Positions 1 to 8,662 of a DNA stretch of 64,000 nt are shown here, piece by piece. Both the position numbers and the translations under genes were made by a program. The notes below the pieces were generated by a model that saw only the letters and a program-made list of their open reading frames with translations, did not search any database and was not told where the DNA came from. The stretch spans positions 186,001 to 250,000 of the forward strand of contig NZ_JBCMYF010000006.1 in the NCBI RefSeq assembly GCF_050483325.1, written 5' to 3'. The stretch comes from Bacillus_P idriensis_A. Lineage in GTDB: Bacteria; Bacillota; Bacilli; Bacillales; Bacillaceae. Position 1 is the first letter of the stretch. Each line of letters starts with the position of its first letter.

Positions 1-1
1 T

Positions 2-1132
2 GTTGATCAGTTGAAAGAAAATATTAAACTGGTGCTGCATGAGTTTCCGGCCTTAGTCTACAGCAGCAACAGAGACCGTATGTATATAAGGCTTCAAGGA
101 GAAAATCACGTACCTATTCTTGAAAAGCTGGAAAATGTCTTCGGCATCCATTCTTTTAGCTTAGCATTAAAAACAAAGAATGAGCTTGAGTCTATTAAAA
201 GTGGAGCACTTGAGCTGATGTCTGGGCAATATAAACCGGGGGATACCTTTAAAATATCCGCCAAAAGAGCGGATAAAACGTTTCCTCTCCTTACAAATGA
301 AATCAATCATGAAATCGGCAGCCACATTCTGCAAAATACGGCGGAGTTAACAGTAGATGTGCACAAACCTGACATTGATTTAAGAGTTGAAGTCCGTGAA
401 GAAGCAGCCTATTTGACCTGTAAGGATTATCAGGGAGCTGGCGGTCTTCCTGCAGGGGCGAGCGGAAAAGCTGTCTTAATGCTCTCGGGCGGAATTGACA
501 GCCCAGTAGCCGGCTTCTTTGCGATGAAGCGCGGCATCGAAGTGGAAGCCATTCACTTCTTCAGTCCGCCGTATACTAGTGAGCGCGCCAAGCAAAAAGT
601 AATGGACCTGGCAAAAAAACTTACTTCTTTCAGCGGACAAATCAAGCTGCATATCGTACCGTTTACGGAAATACAGGAAACGATTCAAAAACAGGTGCCC
701 GAAAGCTATAACATGACATCTACACGGAGAATGATGCTGAAAATAGCTGACAGAATCCGTGAGAAACAGGGCGGTTTGGCGATAATCACCGGAGAAAGCC
801 TTGGACAAGTTGCGAGCCAGACACTTGAGAGCATGTTTGCTATCAATGATGTCACAAGCACTCCTATTATCCGTCCGCTGATCACTTATGATAAAACGGA
901 TATCATCTCTATAGCCAAGCAAATTGGAACCCATGATACCTCCATTTTGCCATACGAAGATTGCTGCACCATTTTTACACCAGCATCTCCAGCTACAAAA
1001 CCAAAACTTGAAAAAGCGCAAAGGTTCGAAAGTTTTCTCGACTTTGAAATGCTGATTAATAGAGCCGTTGAAAATACGGAAGTAATCGCCATATCACCAT
1101 CTGAAGATAAGAAGTTAAAAAGTTTATTTTAA
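2..1132 (+). CDS. thiI: tRNA 4-thiouridine synthetase ThiI (5' partial)
   Basis: ThiI uses ATP to activate U8 of tRNA and transfers sulfur to make 4-thiouridine; the sulfur normally comes from a cysteine desulfurase. The open frame runs to the left edge with no start codon, and by family length (about 400 residues) roughly 25-30 N-terminal residues are missing. The THUMP-type RNA-binding region comes first, followed by the PP-loop ATP-binding motif SGGIDSP near base 485, then a conserved EDCCTIFTP segment near the C terminus. That segment corresponds to the AANH-domain cysteine region. There is no rhodanese extension, as is usual in Bacillus. The TTG at base 11 is internal and is not the real start. 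The family assignment is firm. Confidence 0.95.
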   Translation, partial: VDQLKENIKLVLHEFPALVYSSNRDRMYIRLQGENHVPILEKLENVFGIHSFSLALKTKNELESIKSGALELMSGQYKPGDTFKISAKRADKTFPLLTNEINHEIGSHILQNTAELTVDVHKPDIDLRVEVREEAAYLTCKDYQGAGGLPAGASGKAVLMLSGGIDSPVAGFFAMKRGIEVEAIHFFSPPYTSERAKQKVMDLAKKLTSFSGQIKLHIVPFTEIQETIQKQVPESYNMTSTRRMMLKIADRIREKQGGLAIITGESLGQVASQTLESMFAINDVTSTPIIRPLITYDKTDIISIAKQIGTHDTSILPYEDCCTIFTPASPATKPKLEKAQRFESFLDFEMLINRAVENTEVIAISPSEDKKLKSLF

Positions 1133-1166
1133 ACATTTGAATTGTGAACAATTACCAAAATTAGTT

Positions 1167-1197
1167 TGAATGAAGCCATGTGTTTTTACACAATCTA
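1167..1197 (+). promoter_or_regulatory. candidate SigG promoter of the SASP gene
   Basis: TGAATG (1167-1172) and CAATCTA (1191-1197) are separated by 18 bases. This fits the forespore sigma-G pattern GNATR-N18-CATNNTA with one deviation in the -10 element. It sits just upstream of a small acid-soluble spore protein gene, which is the expected target class. Inferred from motif and context only. Confidence 0.55.
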
Positions 1198-1220
1198 TAC
1201 TCACAAGGAGGTGAAAACAC

Positions 1221-1421
1221 ATGGCAAACAACAGCTCAAACCAATTAGTAGTACCAGGTGCACAACAAGCAATCGATCAAATGAAATACGAAATCGCTTC
1301 TGAGTTCGGAGTGAACTTAGGACCTGAAACAACTGCTCGTGCTAACGGTTCTGTAGGCGGTGAGATCACTAAACGTTTAGTATCTTACGCTCAACAAAAC
1401 ATGGGTGGATTTTCAAAATAA
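1221..1421 (+). CDS. sspA: alpha/beta-type small acid-soluble spore protein
   Basis: Small acid-soluble spore protein (66 residues) that coats and protects DNA in the dormant spore and is degraded during germination. The sequence contains the family hallmarks: a Gln/Asn-rich N terminus, the YEIASEFGV segment that matches the germination-protease cleavage region, and the conserved GGEITKRLVSYAQQ stretch. A very strong ribosome site (AAGGAGGTG) lies about 7 bases before ATG. Position next to thiI matches sspA of B. subtilis. Alpha/beta SASPs are nearly interchangeable, so the exact paralog letter rests on gene order. It is monocistronic, with a sigma-G-like promoter upstream and a terminator downstream. 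Confidence 0.95.
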   Translation: MANNSSNQLVVPGAQQAIDQMKYEIASEFGVNLGPETTARANGSVGGEITKRLVSYAQQNMGGFSK

Positions 1422-1446
1422 CTTGAACTAAATAGATATGGCTACG

Positions 1447-1476
1447 AAGGGTGGGGACCATACCCCACTCTTTTCT
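1447..1476 (+). terminator. intrinsic terminator of sspA
   Basis: A 10-bp stem, AAGGGTGGGG with CCCCACTCTT (one G-U pair), and a 6-base loop, merging into a short T-run. Confidence 0.85.
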
Positions 1477-1529
1477 ATTCGGATTTTTTATGCTTGCGGA
1501 GCATTTTAAATAGAGGAGGGTTTATCAGG

Positions 1530-1667
1530 ATGACAAAGAATAATCGTCCAAATACTGAATTTGAAGGCGGACAGGAACAGGATCAAAAACAGCAGAAGTC
1601 TAAAAAGCAAGGCAGAAAAAGAAGCAGTGAACCTAAAAATGCAGTAGAATCGAACGAGCAAAGCTGA
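1530..1667 (+). CDS. small hydrophilic protein, function unknown
   Basis: A 45-residue open frame with a strong ribosome site (AGAGGAGGG) about 9 bases before ATG and its own terminator 5 bases after the stop, so it is probably a real gene. The product is almost wholly polar: Gln-rich and Glu-rich in the first half, then a Lys/Arg cluster (KSKKQGRKRSSEP). There is no hydrophobic segment and no fold can be predicted. It follows sspA, and its composition resembles minor small acid-soluble spore proteins, so a spore role is possible. I do not recognise the family. Confidence 0.6.
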   Translation: MTKNNRPNTEFEGGQEQDQKQQKSKKQGRKRSSEPKNAVESNEQS

Positions 1668-1672
1668 GCGTT

Positions 1673-1703
1673 AGTGCGGATGATCATATCCGCGCTTTTT
1701 TTT
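1673..1703 (+). terminator. intrinsic terminator after the small ORF
   Basis: A 9-bp stem (AGTGCGGAT with ATCCGCGCT, one G-U pair), a loop of 6 bases and a run of eight T. Confidence 0.9.
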
Positions 1704-1808
1704 ATGGATAGAAACGAAGGAATAAACAGGTAAGATATTTCGCAATAATATTCAAAAATGTTAAAATATTATGTATAATTTACTATGAGATAACAAGGAG
1801 GGGTCACA

Positions 1809-3386
1809 ATGCTGAGAGATGAGCTAATTGCGCCAGAAAACTATAACCTAGTAGAAGAAGTAGAAAAGCATGCAAAAGATGCAGACCGGATCGCATTGAA
1901 GTGGGAGAATGAAAAAGGTGATAAAGAAGAACTTACATACGGACAGCTTCTTGACAAAGCAAACAGAATTGGAAGCGCTTTATTAAGTAAAGGACTTACA
2001 CAGGGAGATAAAATTCTTGTCATCATTCCGCGGTTTCCAGAAGCTTATGCAGTATACTTGGGAGCATTAAAAGCTGGCTTTGTTGTGATACCAAGCTCAG
2101 AGATGCTGCGCACAAAAGATCTTCAATATCGTGTGACCCACGGGGATGTGAAAGCAATCATCTCTTATACCGATTTCACAGGTGAGTGTAAAGAAATAAA
2201 TGAATTTGATTCTCTTCACAAATTTTCAATCGGCGGAAACGCTGAAGGCTGGTATTCGCTTGAGGAGGAAGCTGCAAAGGAATCAGGTGAACTTAATCTT
2301 GCGGAAACTAAAAGAGACAGTCATGCCTTTTTATCCTATACATCAGGCACCACGGGCAACCCAAAAGGGGTCGTGCATACTCACGGCTGGGCTTTTGCTC
2401 ATTTAAAAACAGCAGCTGCAAATTGGCTGAGCATTGAAGAGAATGATGTTGTCTGGGCAACAGCAGGACCGGGCTGGCAAAAATGGATCTGGAGTCCATT
2501 CCTCTCTGTCCTTGGGTCAGGTGCAACGGGACTTGTCTACAATGGGCGATTTGAGCCAAAGAAATATCTCCAGCTCCTTCAGGATTACAAAGTTAATGTC
2601 TTATGCTGCACACCGACTGAATATCGTCTGATGGCTAAGGTAGACAATTTAAAGGAGTATTCTCTTCCTGCCCTGCACAGCGCCGTTTCAGCTGGCGAAC
2701 CTTTAAACAGGGAAGTTATTGATACATTCAGAAATTACTTTAATATCGAAGTTCGGGATGGATACGGACAGACTGAAAATACCCTTCTTGTCGGAGTGAT
2801 GAAAGGCATGGAAGTCAAACCGGGTTCAATGGGCAAGCCTACACCAGGAAATAAAGTTGAAATCATTGATGATGAAGGTAATATCTGCAAAGCTGGAGAA
2901 GTAGGAGATATTGCAGTCCATGTTGATACACCTGCTTTATTTAAAGAATATTATAAAGACGCTGAGCGTACAGCTATGCAGTTCAGAGGCAGCTATTATA
3001 TTACCGGGGACCGGGCAAGAAAAGATGAAGACGGGTATTTCTGGTTTGAGGGAAGACGGGATGATATCATCATCAGTTCAGGATATACAATTGGGCCTTT
3101 TGAGGTTGAAGATGCACTCGTTAAACATCCTTTTGTAAAAGAGTGCGCCGTCGTGGCAAGTCCGGATGAACTGCGCGGGAGCATCGTCAAAGCGTATGTC
3201 GTCTTGCAGGATGATGTGGATGAAAACTCACCAGAACTTATTCCTGTCTTGCAGGATCATGTGAAAGAGCTGACAGCTCCATATAAATACCCCCGGAAAA
3301 TTGAATTTGTTGCTGAGCTGCCTAAAACAACGTCAGGCAAAATCAGAAGAATTGAATTAAGACAGCAGGAACTTGCAAAATCGTAA
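1809..3386 (+). CDS. ytcI: acyl-CoA synthetase (AMP-forming), YtcI/MbcS type
   Basis: ANL-superfamily ligase that joins a carboxylic acid to coenzyme A through an acyl-adenylate. At 525 residues it has the expected length. The P-loop SYTSGTTGNPKGVVHTHG lies around residue 175-190, and the GYGQTE adenine-binding motif around 318. The hinge and C-terminal lid follow (GRRDDIIISSGYTIGP), and the catalytic lysine motif TTSGKIRR is near residue 510. Gene order matches B. subtilis ytcI. Related enzymes in Firmicutes have been assigned to short and branched-chain acids (the MbcS name), but the substrate cannot be read from sequence. ATG with an AAGGAGGGG site is unambiguous. Monocistronic, with a terminator just downstream. 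Confidence 0.9.
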   Translation: MLRDELIAPENYNLVEEVEKHAKDADRIALKWENEKGDKEELTYGQLLDKANRIGSALLSKGLTQGDKILVIIPRFPEAYAVYLGALKAGFVVIPSSEMLRTKDLQYRVTHGDVKAIISYTDFTGECKEINEFDSLHKFSIGGNAEGWYSLEEEAAKESGELNLAETKRDSHAFLSYTSGTTGNPKGVVHTHGWAFAHLKTAAANWLSIEENDVVWATAGPGWQKWIWSPFLSVLGSGATGLVYNGRFEPKKYLQLLQDYKVNVLCCTPTEYRLMAKVDNLKEYSLPALHSAVSAGEPLNREVIDTFRNYFNIEVRDGYGQTENTLLVGVMKGMEVKPGSMGKPTPGNKVEIIDDEGNICKAGEVGDIAVHVDTPALFKEYYKDAERTAMQFRGSYYITGDRARKDEDGYFWFEGRRDDIIISSGYTIGPFEVEDALVKHPFVKECAVVASPDELRGSIVKAYVVLQDDVDENSPELIPVLQDHVKELTAPYKYPRKIEFVAELPKTTSGKIRRIELRQQELAKS

Positions 3387-3396
3387 CTGGCAAACG

Positions 3397-3425
3397 AACC
3401 AGGCGGATGACTCTGCCTGGTTTTT
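3397..3425 (+). terminator. intrinsic terminator of ytcI
   Basis: AACCAGGC pairs with GCCTGGTT and can extend inward by three pairs; followed by T5. Confidence 0.88.
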
Positions 3426-3479
3426 CCATGCGCCGAGTGATAACATGGACTAAAAAAAGATAGCTGGAGGAATGTCACC

Positions 3480-5066
3480 GTGGGCACGCTTTGGTTTGGC
3501 GGAACAATTTATACTTTAATAGAAGAAAACGATACGGTTGAAGCGGTCTATGTTGAAAATGGCCTTGTTGTGGATGCTGGCTCAGAAGAAAAGCTGCGGG
3601 CAGAATACCCTTGCACGAAAGAAGTTAATCTTGAAGGCGGTGTGATGATTCCGGGATTTACTGACAGTCATATGCATTTAATGGGTCATGGTGAAAAACT
3701 TCTCCGTTTAGACTTTACGGAGATGACCTCATCAGATCAGGTCATTCAAAGTCTTCGCGAGCGGGCAGAAGGGCTTGAGCCGGGAACGTGGATTGTTGGT
3801 GAAGGATGGAACGAAAATCAGTTTAAAGATAAGAAGATTATTCATCGCAGTGAACTTGATGAAGTGACTGCCGTTCACCCTGTGATGCTGAAACGAATTT
3901 GCCATCATGCGGTCATAGCGAATACAAAAGCAATGGAACTTGCAGGAATAACTGCTGCTACTCCTGACCCTGAAGGCGGAGTTATTGTAAAAGATCATGA
4001 AGGCAATCCGACTGGATACTTGCTTGATCAGGCACAGGAACTCGTCTATCAGGCGCAGCCTCAAGTCTCTGAAGCATACTTAAGAAAAGCATTGATGAAA
4101 TCGATAGAGGATTGTCACGAAAAAGGTCTTGTAGGCGGACATACTGAAGATTTGGCCTATTATGGCAGCCTTGAAAATACTTTGCAGGCTTATGATGAAG
4201 TGATTAATCATGAGAAAATGAAATTCAGAGCTCATTTGCTTGTCCATCATTTAGTGACAGATGAATTTCAGCGAAAAGAACGGGATTTAGGCCCATTTAT
4301 TGAATTCGGGGCAATGAAGCTCTTTGCGGATGGGGCGCTTGGCGGCAGAACAGCTCTATTAAGCGGTCCTTACCAGGATGATCGTGAAACCAACGGAGTA
4401 AGTATTCATTCAGATGAAAATTTGAACAATCTGATTCAAACAGCAAGAAACTACGGGATGGAAGTTGCCATCCATACAATTGGTGATTTAGCATTTGAAA
4501 AAGCGCTTGATGCGATTGAAGCACATCCGCCTGTGAAACAGAATCAGCACGACCGGCTTATTCATGCACAAATCTTAAGAAGAGATTTAATCGAAAGAGC
4601 TAAAAAACTGCCGATCATATTGGATATTCAGCCTCGATTTGTCTCCAGTGACTTTCCATGGGTAATTGACAGAATTGGCAAAGATAAAATGGAGGCTTGT
4701 TATGCTTGGAAAACGCTGATATCAGAGGGTTTGAATTGTGCAGGAGGATCAGATGCCCCTATTGAGCCAATCGATCCGCTCCAAGGTATTTTTTCGGCAG
4801 TGAAAAGAGAAAGCATATACGACCATCAAGTATATATGCCCAAAGAGAGACTTTCTGTCTATGAAGCTGTGGAATTATACACAAAAGGCAGCGCGTATGC
4901 GGTCCATCACGAACATGACCGAGGATGCATAGCAAAGGGATATTCAGCTGATTTCACCGTGCTGAGCGTGGATATTTTTAAAGACGATGCCCTGCTTGAA
5001 ACAAAAGTGGTAATGACAGTGGTAGATAATACAATTGTCTATAAAAGAGAAAGACATGCAGAATGA
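3480..5066 (+). CDS. ytcJ: YtcJ-like metal-dependent amidohydrolase
   Basis: Amidohydrolase-3 family protein of 528 residues, expected to hydrolyse a C-N bond in a cyclic or amide substrate using a metal centre. Visible motifs are the N-terminal beta-sandwich followed by PGFTDSHMHLMGHG near residue 60-70 (metal-binding HxH) and the lysine-containing MKLFADGALGG segment near 280. Further on are the VAIHTIGD histidine and the GSDAPIEPIDP aspartate region near 420. The start is GTG, supported by TGGAGG about 10 bases upstream. Gene order matches B. subtilis ytcJ. The natural substrate is unknown. The last codons form the left arm of the terminator hairpin. Confidence 0.88.
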   Translation: MGTLWFGGTIYTLIEENDTVEAVYVENGLVVDAGSEEKLRAEYPCTKEVNLEGGVMIPGFTDSHMHLMGHGEKLLRLDFTEMTSSDQVIQSLRERAEGLEPGTWIVGEGWNENQFKDKKIIHRSELDEVTAVHPVMLKRICHHAVIANTKAMELAGITAATPDPEGGVIVKDHEGNPTGYLLDQAQELVYQAQPQVSEAYLRKALMKSIEDCHEKGLVGGHTEDLAYYGSLENTLQAYDEVINHEKMKFRAHLLVHHLVTDEFQRKERDLGPFIEFGAMKLFADGALGGRTALLSGPYQDDRETNGVSIHSDENLNNLIQTARNYGMEVAIHTIGDLAFEKALDAIEAHPPVKQNQHDRLIHAQILRRDLIERAKKLPIILDIQPRFVSSDFPWVIDRIGKDKMEACYAWKTLISEGLNCAGGSDAPIEPIDPLQGIFSAVKRESIYDHQVYMPKERLSVYEAVELYTKGSAYAVHHEHDRGCIAKGYSADFTVLSVDIFKDDALLETKVVMTVVDNTIVYKRERHAE

Positions 5067-5086
5067 GCTGCATGTCTTTCTCTTTT
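5046..5086. terminator. bidirectional terminator between ytcJ and nadK
   Basis: Perfect 16-bp stem (AGAGAAAGACATGCAG and its complement, 5046-5061 with 5068-5083) with a 6-base loop containing the ytcJ stop codon. T-rich on the plus side and A-rich on the other side, so it can serve both convergent genes. Confidence 0.9.
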
Positions 5087-5115
5087 AGTGCTCTGCCCCC
5101 GCTCCGCTTTTTTAT

Positions 5116-5919
5116 TTATAAAAACGTGCGTTTTACTTTTTCCCAGAACGAATTGTCTTTTAGTTTTACCGTCTTGATAATAGATTGGCTTAGTGAAAGT
5201 TCTATTTTTTCGACGTGGCGGATGCTGAGTGCGTCGTTATCCATGCCGATCACGGGATGATCATTTCCATCCTGGACAATTTTAAGGGTTAATTTTCTGT
5301 CTCCGCTTAAGATGAATGGAGATCCAAGTGTACGGTATTTATTATTATTAAGTGACGCAAGCTCGCTTACTTGAAGACACGGAAGAAGCGGATCGACAAC
5401 AGCACCCTGTACGGATTTATTGTAGGCAGTGCTTCCTGTCGGAGTAGAAATAATCATGCCGTCTCCTCTGAATGTTTCAAAATGCAGGTCGTCAATAAAT
5501 ACATCGATAACAAATGTTTTAATAATGCCGGAGCGAATGGAACATTCATTCAGGCACTGAAACGTCGTGTGGCCGTCGATTGTAACATCGAGAATCGGAT
5601 AGCGTCTTACTTCAATTTGTGCTTCTTTCATTGCTTCAATGATTTTTTCTGTTTCTTCAATTTTAAAGTCGCAATACAGGCTGACCGTTCCTTTAACGGA
5701 AATACCTACATACAGACAGTCATTTCTGAACTTCGTTTTTCTGACGGCCTGAAGGAACGTGCCGTCTCCGCCTATGCTTACAATAATATTTGCCTGCTGT
5801 GAATCAGGAACAACTTTAAATCCCTGTTCTTCAGCCAGAGAGGTAAGCCCTTTCACTTTTTGTACTAGTTCATCCTCTTTTTTGTAATAAAAATAAACGT
5901 TGCGGCGATTATCCGTCAT
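5116..5919 (-). CDS. nadK: NAD kinase (second Bacillus type, PpnKB/YtdI)
   Basis: Phosphorylates NAD to NADP using ATP or polyphosphate. At 267 residues it has the family length. The GGDGT motif spans residues 50-54 with the catalytic Asp52. The LNECSI segment supplies the NE motif, and FRGDGMIISTPTGSTAYN is the NAD-binding glycine-rich core. Bacillus carries two NAD kinases, and the location between ytcJ and sppA matches the ytdI copy. ATG is preceded by an AAGGAGG-type site on the minus strand. It is transcribed against its neighbours as a single gene. Annotation is firm; the division of labour between the two kinases is not visible here. Confidence 0.93.
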   Translation of the reverse strand: MTDNRRNVYFYYKKEDELVQKVKGLTSLAEEQGFKVVPDSQQANIIVSIGGDGTFLQAVRKTKFRNDCLYVGISVKGTVSLYCDFKIEETEKIIEAMKEAQIEVRRYPILDVTIDGHTTFQCLNECSIRSGIIKTFVIDVFIDDLHFETFRGDGMIISTPTGSTAYNKSVQGAVVDPLLPCLQVSELASLNNNKYRTLGSPFILSGDRKLTLKIVQDGNDHPVIGMDNDALSIRHVEKIELSLSQSIIKTVKLKDNSFWEKVKRTFL

Positions 5920-6138
5920 GATAGTCCTCCTTAATGTTGGAAAAGTTACACAATCTTAGCAAATGGTGTTACAATACTTTATGGTGTTTAGTTTACCATT
6001 TTCAGCATAAAGATTAAAAGAATTGCACGTTTTTAATGCCTTTTTTATGAAGTTTGTCTTTTTTATAAGCTATTTTCATACATATTGTTGCCAATGTCTT
6101 AAATGTTAAATGCCTTTAGTGGATTGCAGCGGATAAAC

Positions 6139-6228
6139 TTGACTCATGCGGGAAATAGAGCAAAGTTGGAGACCCCACAGGCAAAGCTTGGGAGACTCCC
6201 AGGCGGACCGCGGAAAGCAACGGACAAC
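6139..6228 (+). repeat. degenerate Bacillaceae-type GC-rich interspersed repeat
   Basis: In the 433-base gap between nadK and sppA, a GC-rich patch stands out from AT-rich surroundings. It contains GGAGACCCCACAGG, GGGAGACTCCCAGGCGG and CCGCGGAAAGCAACGGA in order. I recall this arrangement as that of short interspersed elements found between genes in many Bacillaceae. Only one copy lies in the window, so repetition is not shown here. The remainder of the gap is AT-rich and shows no gene. Confidence 0.5.
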
Positions 6229-6352
6229 ATTTATAATTGAAAACAACACTCTATGCGAAAACTGCCATTAATAAAGAGAACCTGCTTCATACATAATTAA
6301 ATAAGGGAATAGATTTTTTATTACGTCCCGCAAAAATCAGGGAGGAATCATC

Positions 6353-7357
6353 ATGAATGGAAAACGATGGGGGGCACTTGTCATTGCCGCTGTCCTGTTT
6401 GGTATTTCAGTAGTCGTCAGTTTAACCAATATGGCTTTGGCAAACAGCAATGCTTTTACAAATGCCCTCACTGCCGATGAAGAATTTACAGAAACGGTTT
6501 TGGAACCTGGAAATGAATCTAAAAAAATTGTTGTGCTTGAAGTAAATGGAGTTATTCAGGATACAGGGGAAAATGTTACCTCCTTTTTTGAAACAGCAGG
6601 CTATCAGCATCAGCAATTTTTAGATATGATTGATGCTGCTGCGAAAGATAAAAGTGTCCGCGGCATAATGCTGAAAGTGAATTCTCCGGGCGGGGGAGTC
6701 GTTGAAAGTGCGGAAATACATAAGCATTTAATTGAAGCAAAAGAAAAACATAAGAAAAAAATCTATGTTTCTATGGGCACAACCGCTGCCTCCGGAGGAT
6801 ATTATATCTCAGCTCCAGCTGATAAGATCTATGCGGCTCCCGATACTTTGACTGGATCATTAGGTGTTATTATGCAGGGGATTAACTACAGCGGTCTTGC
6901 AGAGAAGTACGGCGTGAAATTTGAAACAGTTAAAAGCGGAGAATTTAAAGACATCATGTCTCCTGCGCGCGAAATGACGCCTGAAGACAGAGAAATTCTG
7001 CAGACTATGGTTAATAATGCATATCAGGGCTTTGTTGATGTGATTGCAGATGGACGAGGATTGTCTGACGGTGAAGTCCGGAAACTTGCTGATGGCCGGA
7101 TTTATGATGGCCGCCAGGCAAAGGATTTAAACTTAATTGATGAACTGGGCTACTCAGATGATGCTTTAAAAGGAATGAAAAAAGATTTGAAAATAGAAGG
7201 TGCTCACGTTGTTGAATATGAAACAAGTGCAGGGCTCGATTCGCTGCTTGCTCTCGGTGCCAATAAAGTGTTCAGCGAAGAGTTTGAGCTGATGGGATTA
7301 TACCGCTTTTTCTCACAATCGAATTCACCCCGTATGATGTACTTGTATTCAGAATAA
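6353..7357 (+). CDS. sppA: signal peptide peptidase SppA
   Basis: Membrane-bound serine protease that degrades leftover signal peptides after secretion. At 334 residues it is the short Gram-positive form. An N-terminal membrane anchor covers residues 7-30. The catalytic dyad is visible as Ser147 in TTAASGGYY and Lys199 in SGEFKDIM, the same numbers as in the B. subtilis enzyme. The GTTAASGGYYIS and LTGSLGVI segments form the conserved substrate groove. The ribosome site GGGAGGA precedes ATG. It probably forms a transcription unit with yteJ, which starts 15 bases later, as in B. subtilis. Confidence 0.95.
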   Translation: MNGKRWGALVIAAVLFGISVVVSLTNMALANSNAFTNALTADEEFTETVLEPGNESKKIVVLEVNGVIQDTGENVTSFFETAGYQHQQFLDMIDAAAKDKSVRGIMLKVNSPGGGVVESAEIHKHLIEAKEKHKKKIYVSMGTTAASGGYYISAPADKIYAAPDTLTGSLGVIMQGINYSGLAEKYGVKFETVKSGEFKDIMSPAREMTPEDREILQTMVNNAYQGFVDVIADGRGLSDGEVRKLADGRIYDGRQAKDLNLIDELGYSDDALKGMKKDLKIEGAHVVEYETSAGLDSLLALGANKVFSEEFELMGLYRFFSQSNSPRMMYLYSE

Positions 7358-7372
7358 GAGGAGGTTTTGCAA

Positions 7373-7888
7373 ATGGATGCTACGTATGAAGATGGACATA
7401 ACCACGAGCAGCCTCTTCAGAGAATAGAAGAAAGCCAACAAGTAATGAATGTTCATTACGCAGGCTTCTGGCTCCGGTTTTGGGCTTATTTAATTGATTT
7501 AATTGTGATTGGAAGCGTAAATCGCATCGTCTTTCATCCTATATTCACATGGCTTGAGATTCCGACATCAGACAATTTCATTTTCTCCCCTATCCAAATT
7601 TGTACAGCAGTCTCTTTCTATCTGTACTTCGTCTTCATGACGAAGTACCTGGGGCAGACATTGGGAAAAATGGTATTCGGGCTTAAGGTCATATCCCTTA
7701 AGAACGAAAAGCTGTCGTGGAGCACTGTGTTATTCAGAGAGCTGATTGGACGTTTCATTTCTAAATTCACTTGGATTGGCTATGCTGTTACTGCTTTTAC
7801 GCCTAAAAAGCAAGGAGTCCATGACCTCTTTGCAGATACATCTGTCATAACGGAATATTTGAAAAAAAATGAACCTGCTGCCGAATAA
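7373..7888 (+). CDS. yteJ: RDD-family membrane protein YteJ
   Basis: Integral membrane protein of 171 residues with an RDD domain. After a polar N terminus of about 25 residues, the first membrane segment carries the RDD-type motif (GFWLRFWAYLIDLIVIG). A second follows near residues 75-95, ending in MTKYLGQTLGKMVFG, and there is a third hydrophobic stretch near 130-150. RDD proteins are thought to be involved in transport or envelope processes, but the role is unknown. A TTG six bases upstream is only 2 bases from AGAGGAGG; the ATG at 7373 has the normal spacing of 8, so I chose ATG. It follows sppA closely, which fits a role at the membrane alongside SppA. Confidence 0.85.
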   Translation: MDATYEDGHNHEQPLQRIEESQQVMNVHYAGFWLRFWAYLIDLIVIGSVNRIVFHPIFTWLEIPTSDNFIFSPIQICTAVSFYLYFVFMTKYLGQTLGKMVFGLKVISLKNEKLSWSTVLFRELIGRFISKFTWIGYAVTAFTPKKQGVHDLFADTSVITEYLKKNEPAAE

Positions 7889-7913
7889 TGGCCGCAGGTT
7901 TATTTTTTTTTTT
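7872..7913 (+). terminator. intrinsic terminator of sppA-yteJ
   Basis: AACCTGC pairs with GCAGGTT around the yteJ stop codon, with an extra GCC/GGC pair inside, then a long T-run (7903-7913). Confidence 0.85.
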
Positions 7914-7951
7914 GAGGGTGATAATGAAAGATTGAAAGGTTGTGAAGAAAG

Positions 7952-8647
7952 GTGTTATGGATCTGGATTAGTGCATGTGCCCTTTTTTTGTTCTTTCTTT
8001 TCCTTATTTTCATGAAAATAACGGTGATTTTTGATTTGAAACATATCGGAGACGATGATGAAATAAAAATCAAGCTGAAAGCTGTGTTCGGGCTGCTGAA
8101 GTATACCATCAAGATCCCTCTCGTAAAAGTAGATCCGAATGGGCCGAATCTTATTTTAAAAGAAGAGAAAAAAATGGGTGAGACAAGTAAGCCTGAAGAA
8201 AAAAATGAAAAAATTTCACCTGATGATTTTTTAACCAGTATAAAAGATGTCAAAGAGCTGACGGAGCATATTGTTCATTTACACGCCATCATTCGAAAAT
8301 TTTTAAAAAAAGTGCAAGTTGTTAAATTTGAATGGCGTTCTCAAATCGGAACAGGAGATGCTGCAGCAACAGGCATGCTTATTGGTCCGGGCTGGACAAT
8401 AAAAGGTGCCGCGATAGCGATTATAAGCACCTACATGAAGCTTAAAATCCGGCCAATCTTATCAATAGAGCCGAATTTTTATCAAAAGAGTTCTAAAACA
8501 ATCCTTACATGTATGCTTCACTTTCGAACAGGGCATGCTATTGTAGCGGGATTACGCTTGCTCAAATATTGGAGAGGCGGACGTCCAACCTTTATTAATC
8601 AGCAACTTTCTTTTCTTTCTAAAGAAGAGAAAAATAAACCAGCATAG
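7952..8647 (+). CDS. ytfI: DUF2953 protein YtfI
   Basis: A 231-residue protein with one N-terminal membrane segment (residues 2-21) and a DUF2953-type soluble part. That part includes the KFEWRSQIGTGDAAATG motif in the middle and a basic C terminus. The upstream frame closes at base 7943, so the start must lie after it. GTG at 7952 keeps the whole hydrophobic anchor, although the nearest ribosome site (GAAAGG, 12 bases upstream) is weak. It is followed after 15 bases by ytfJ, as in B. subtilis. The co-conservation with the spore germination protein YtfJ suggests a sporulation role, but the function is unknown. Confidence 0.82.
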   Translation: MLWIWISACALFLFFLFLIFMKITVIFDLKHIGDDDEIKIKLKAVFGLLKYTIKIPLVKVDPNGPNLILKEEKKMGETSKPEEKNEKISPDDFLTSIKDVKELTEHIVHLHAIIRKFLKKVQVVKFEWRSQIGTGDAAATGMLIGPGWTIKGAAIAIISTYMKLKIRPILSIEPNFYQKSSKTILTCMLHFRTGHAIVAGLRLLKYWRGGRPTFINQQLSFLSKEEKNKPA

Positions 8648-8662
8648 AGGAGGCTACGTGTC

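Noticed and set aside
476..1021. 181-residue open frame on the minus strand within thiI
   Set aside because: Fully antisense to a well-conserved gene, no ribosome site and unusual amino-acid composition; a shadow frame.
5371..5802. 143-residue plus-strand frame opposite nadK
   Set aside because: Antisense to nadK with a Cys/Asn/Phe-rich composition typical of reverse-frame translation.
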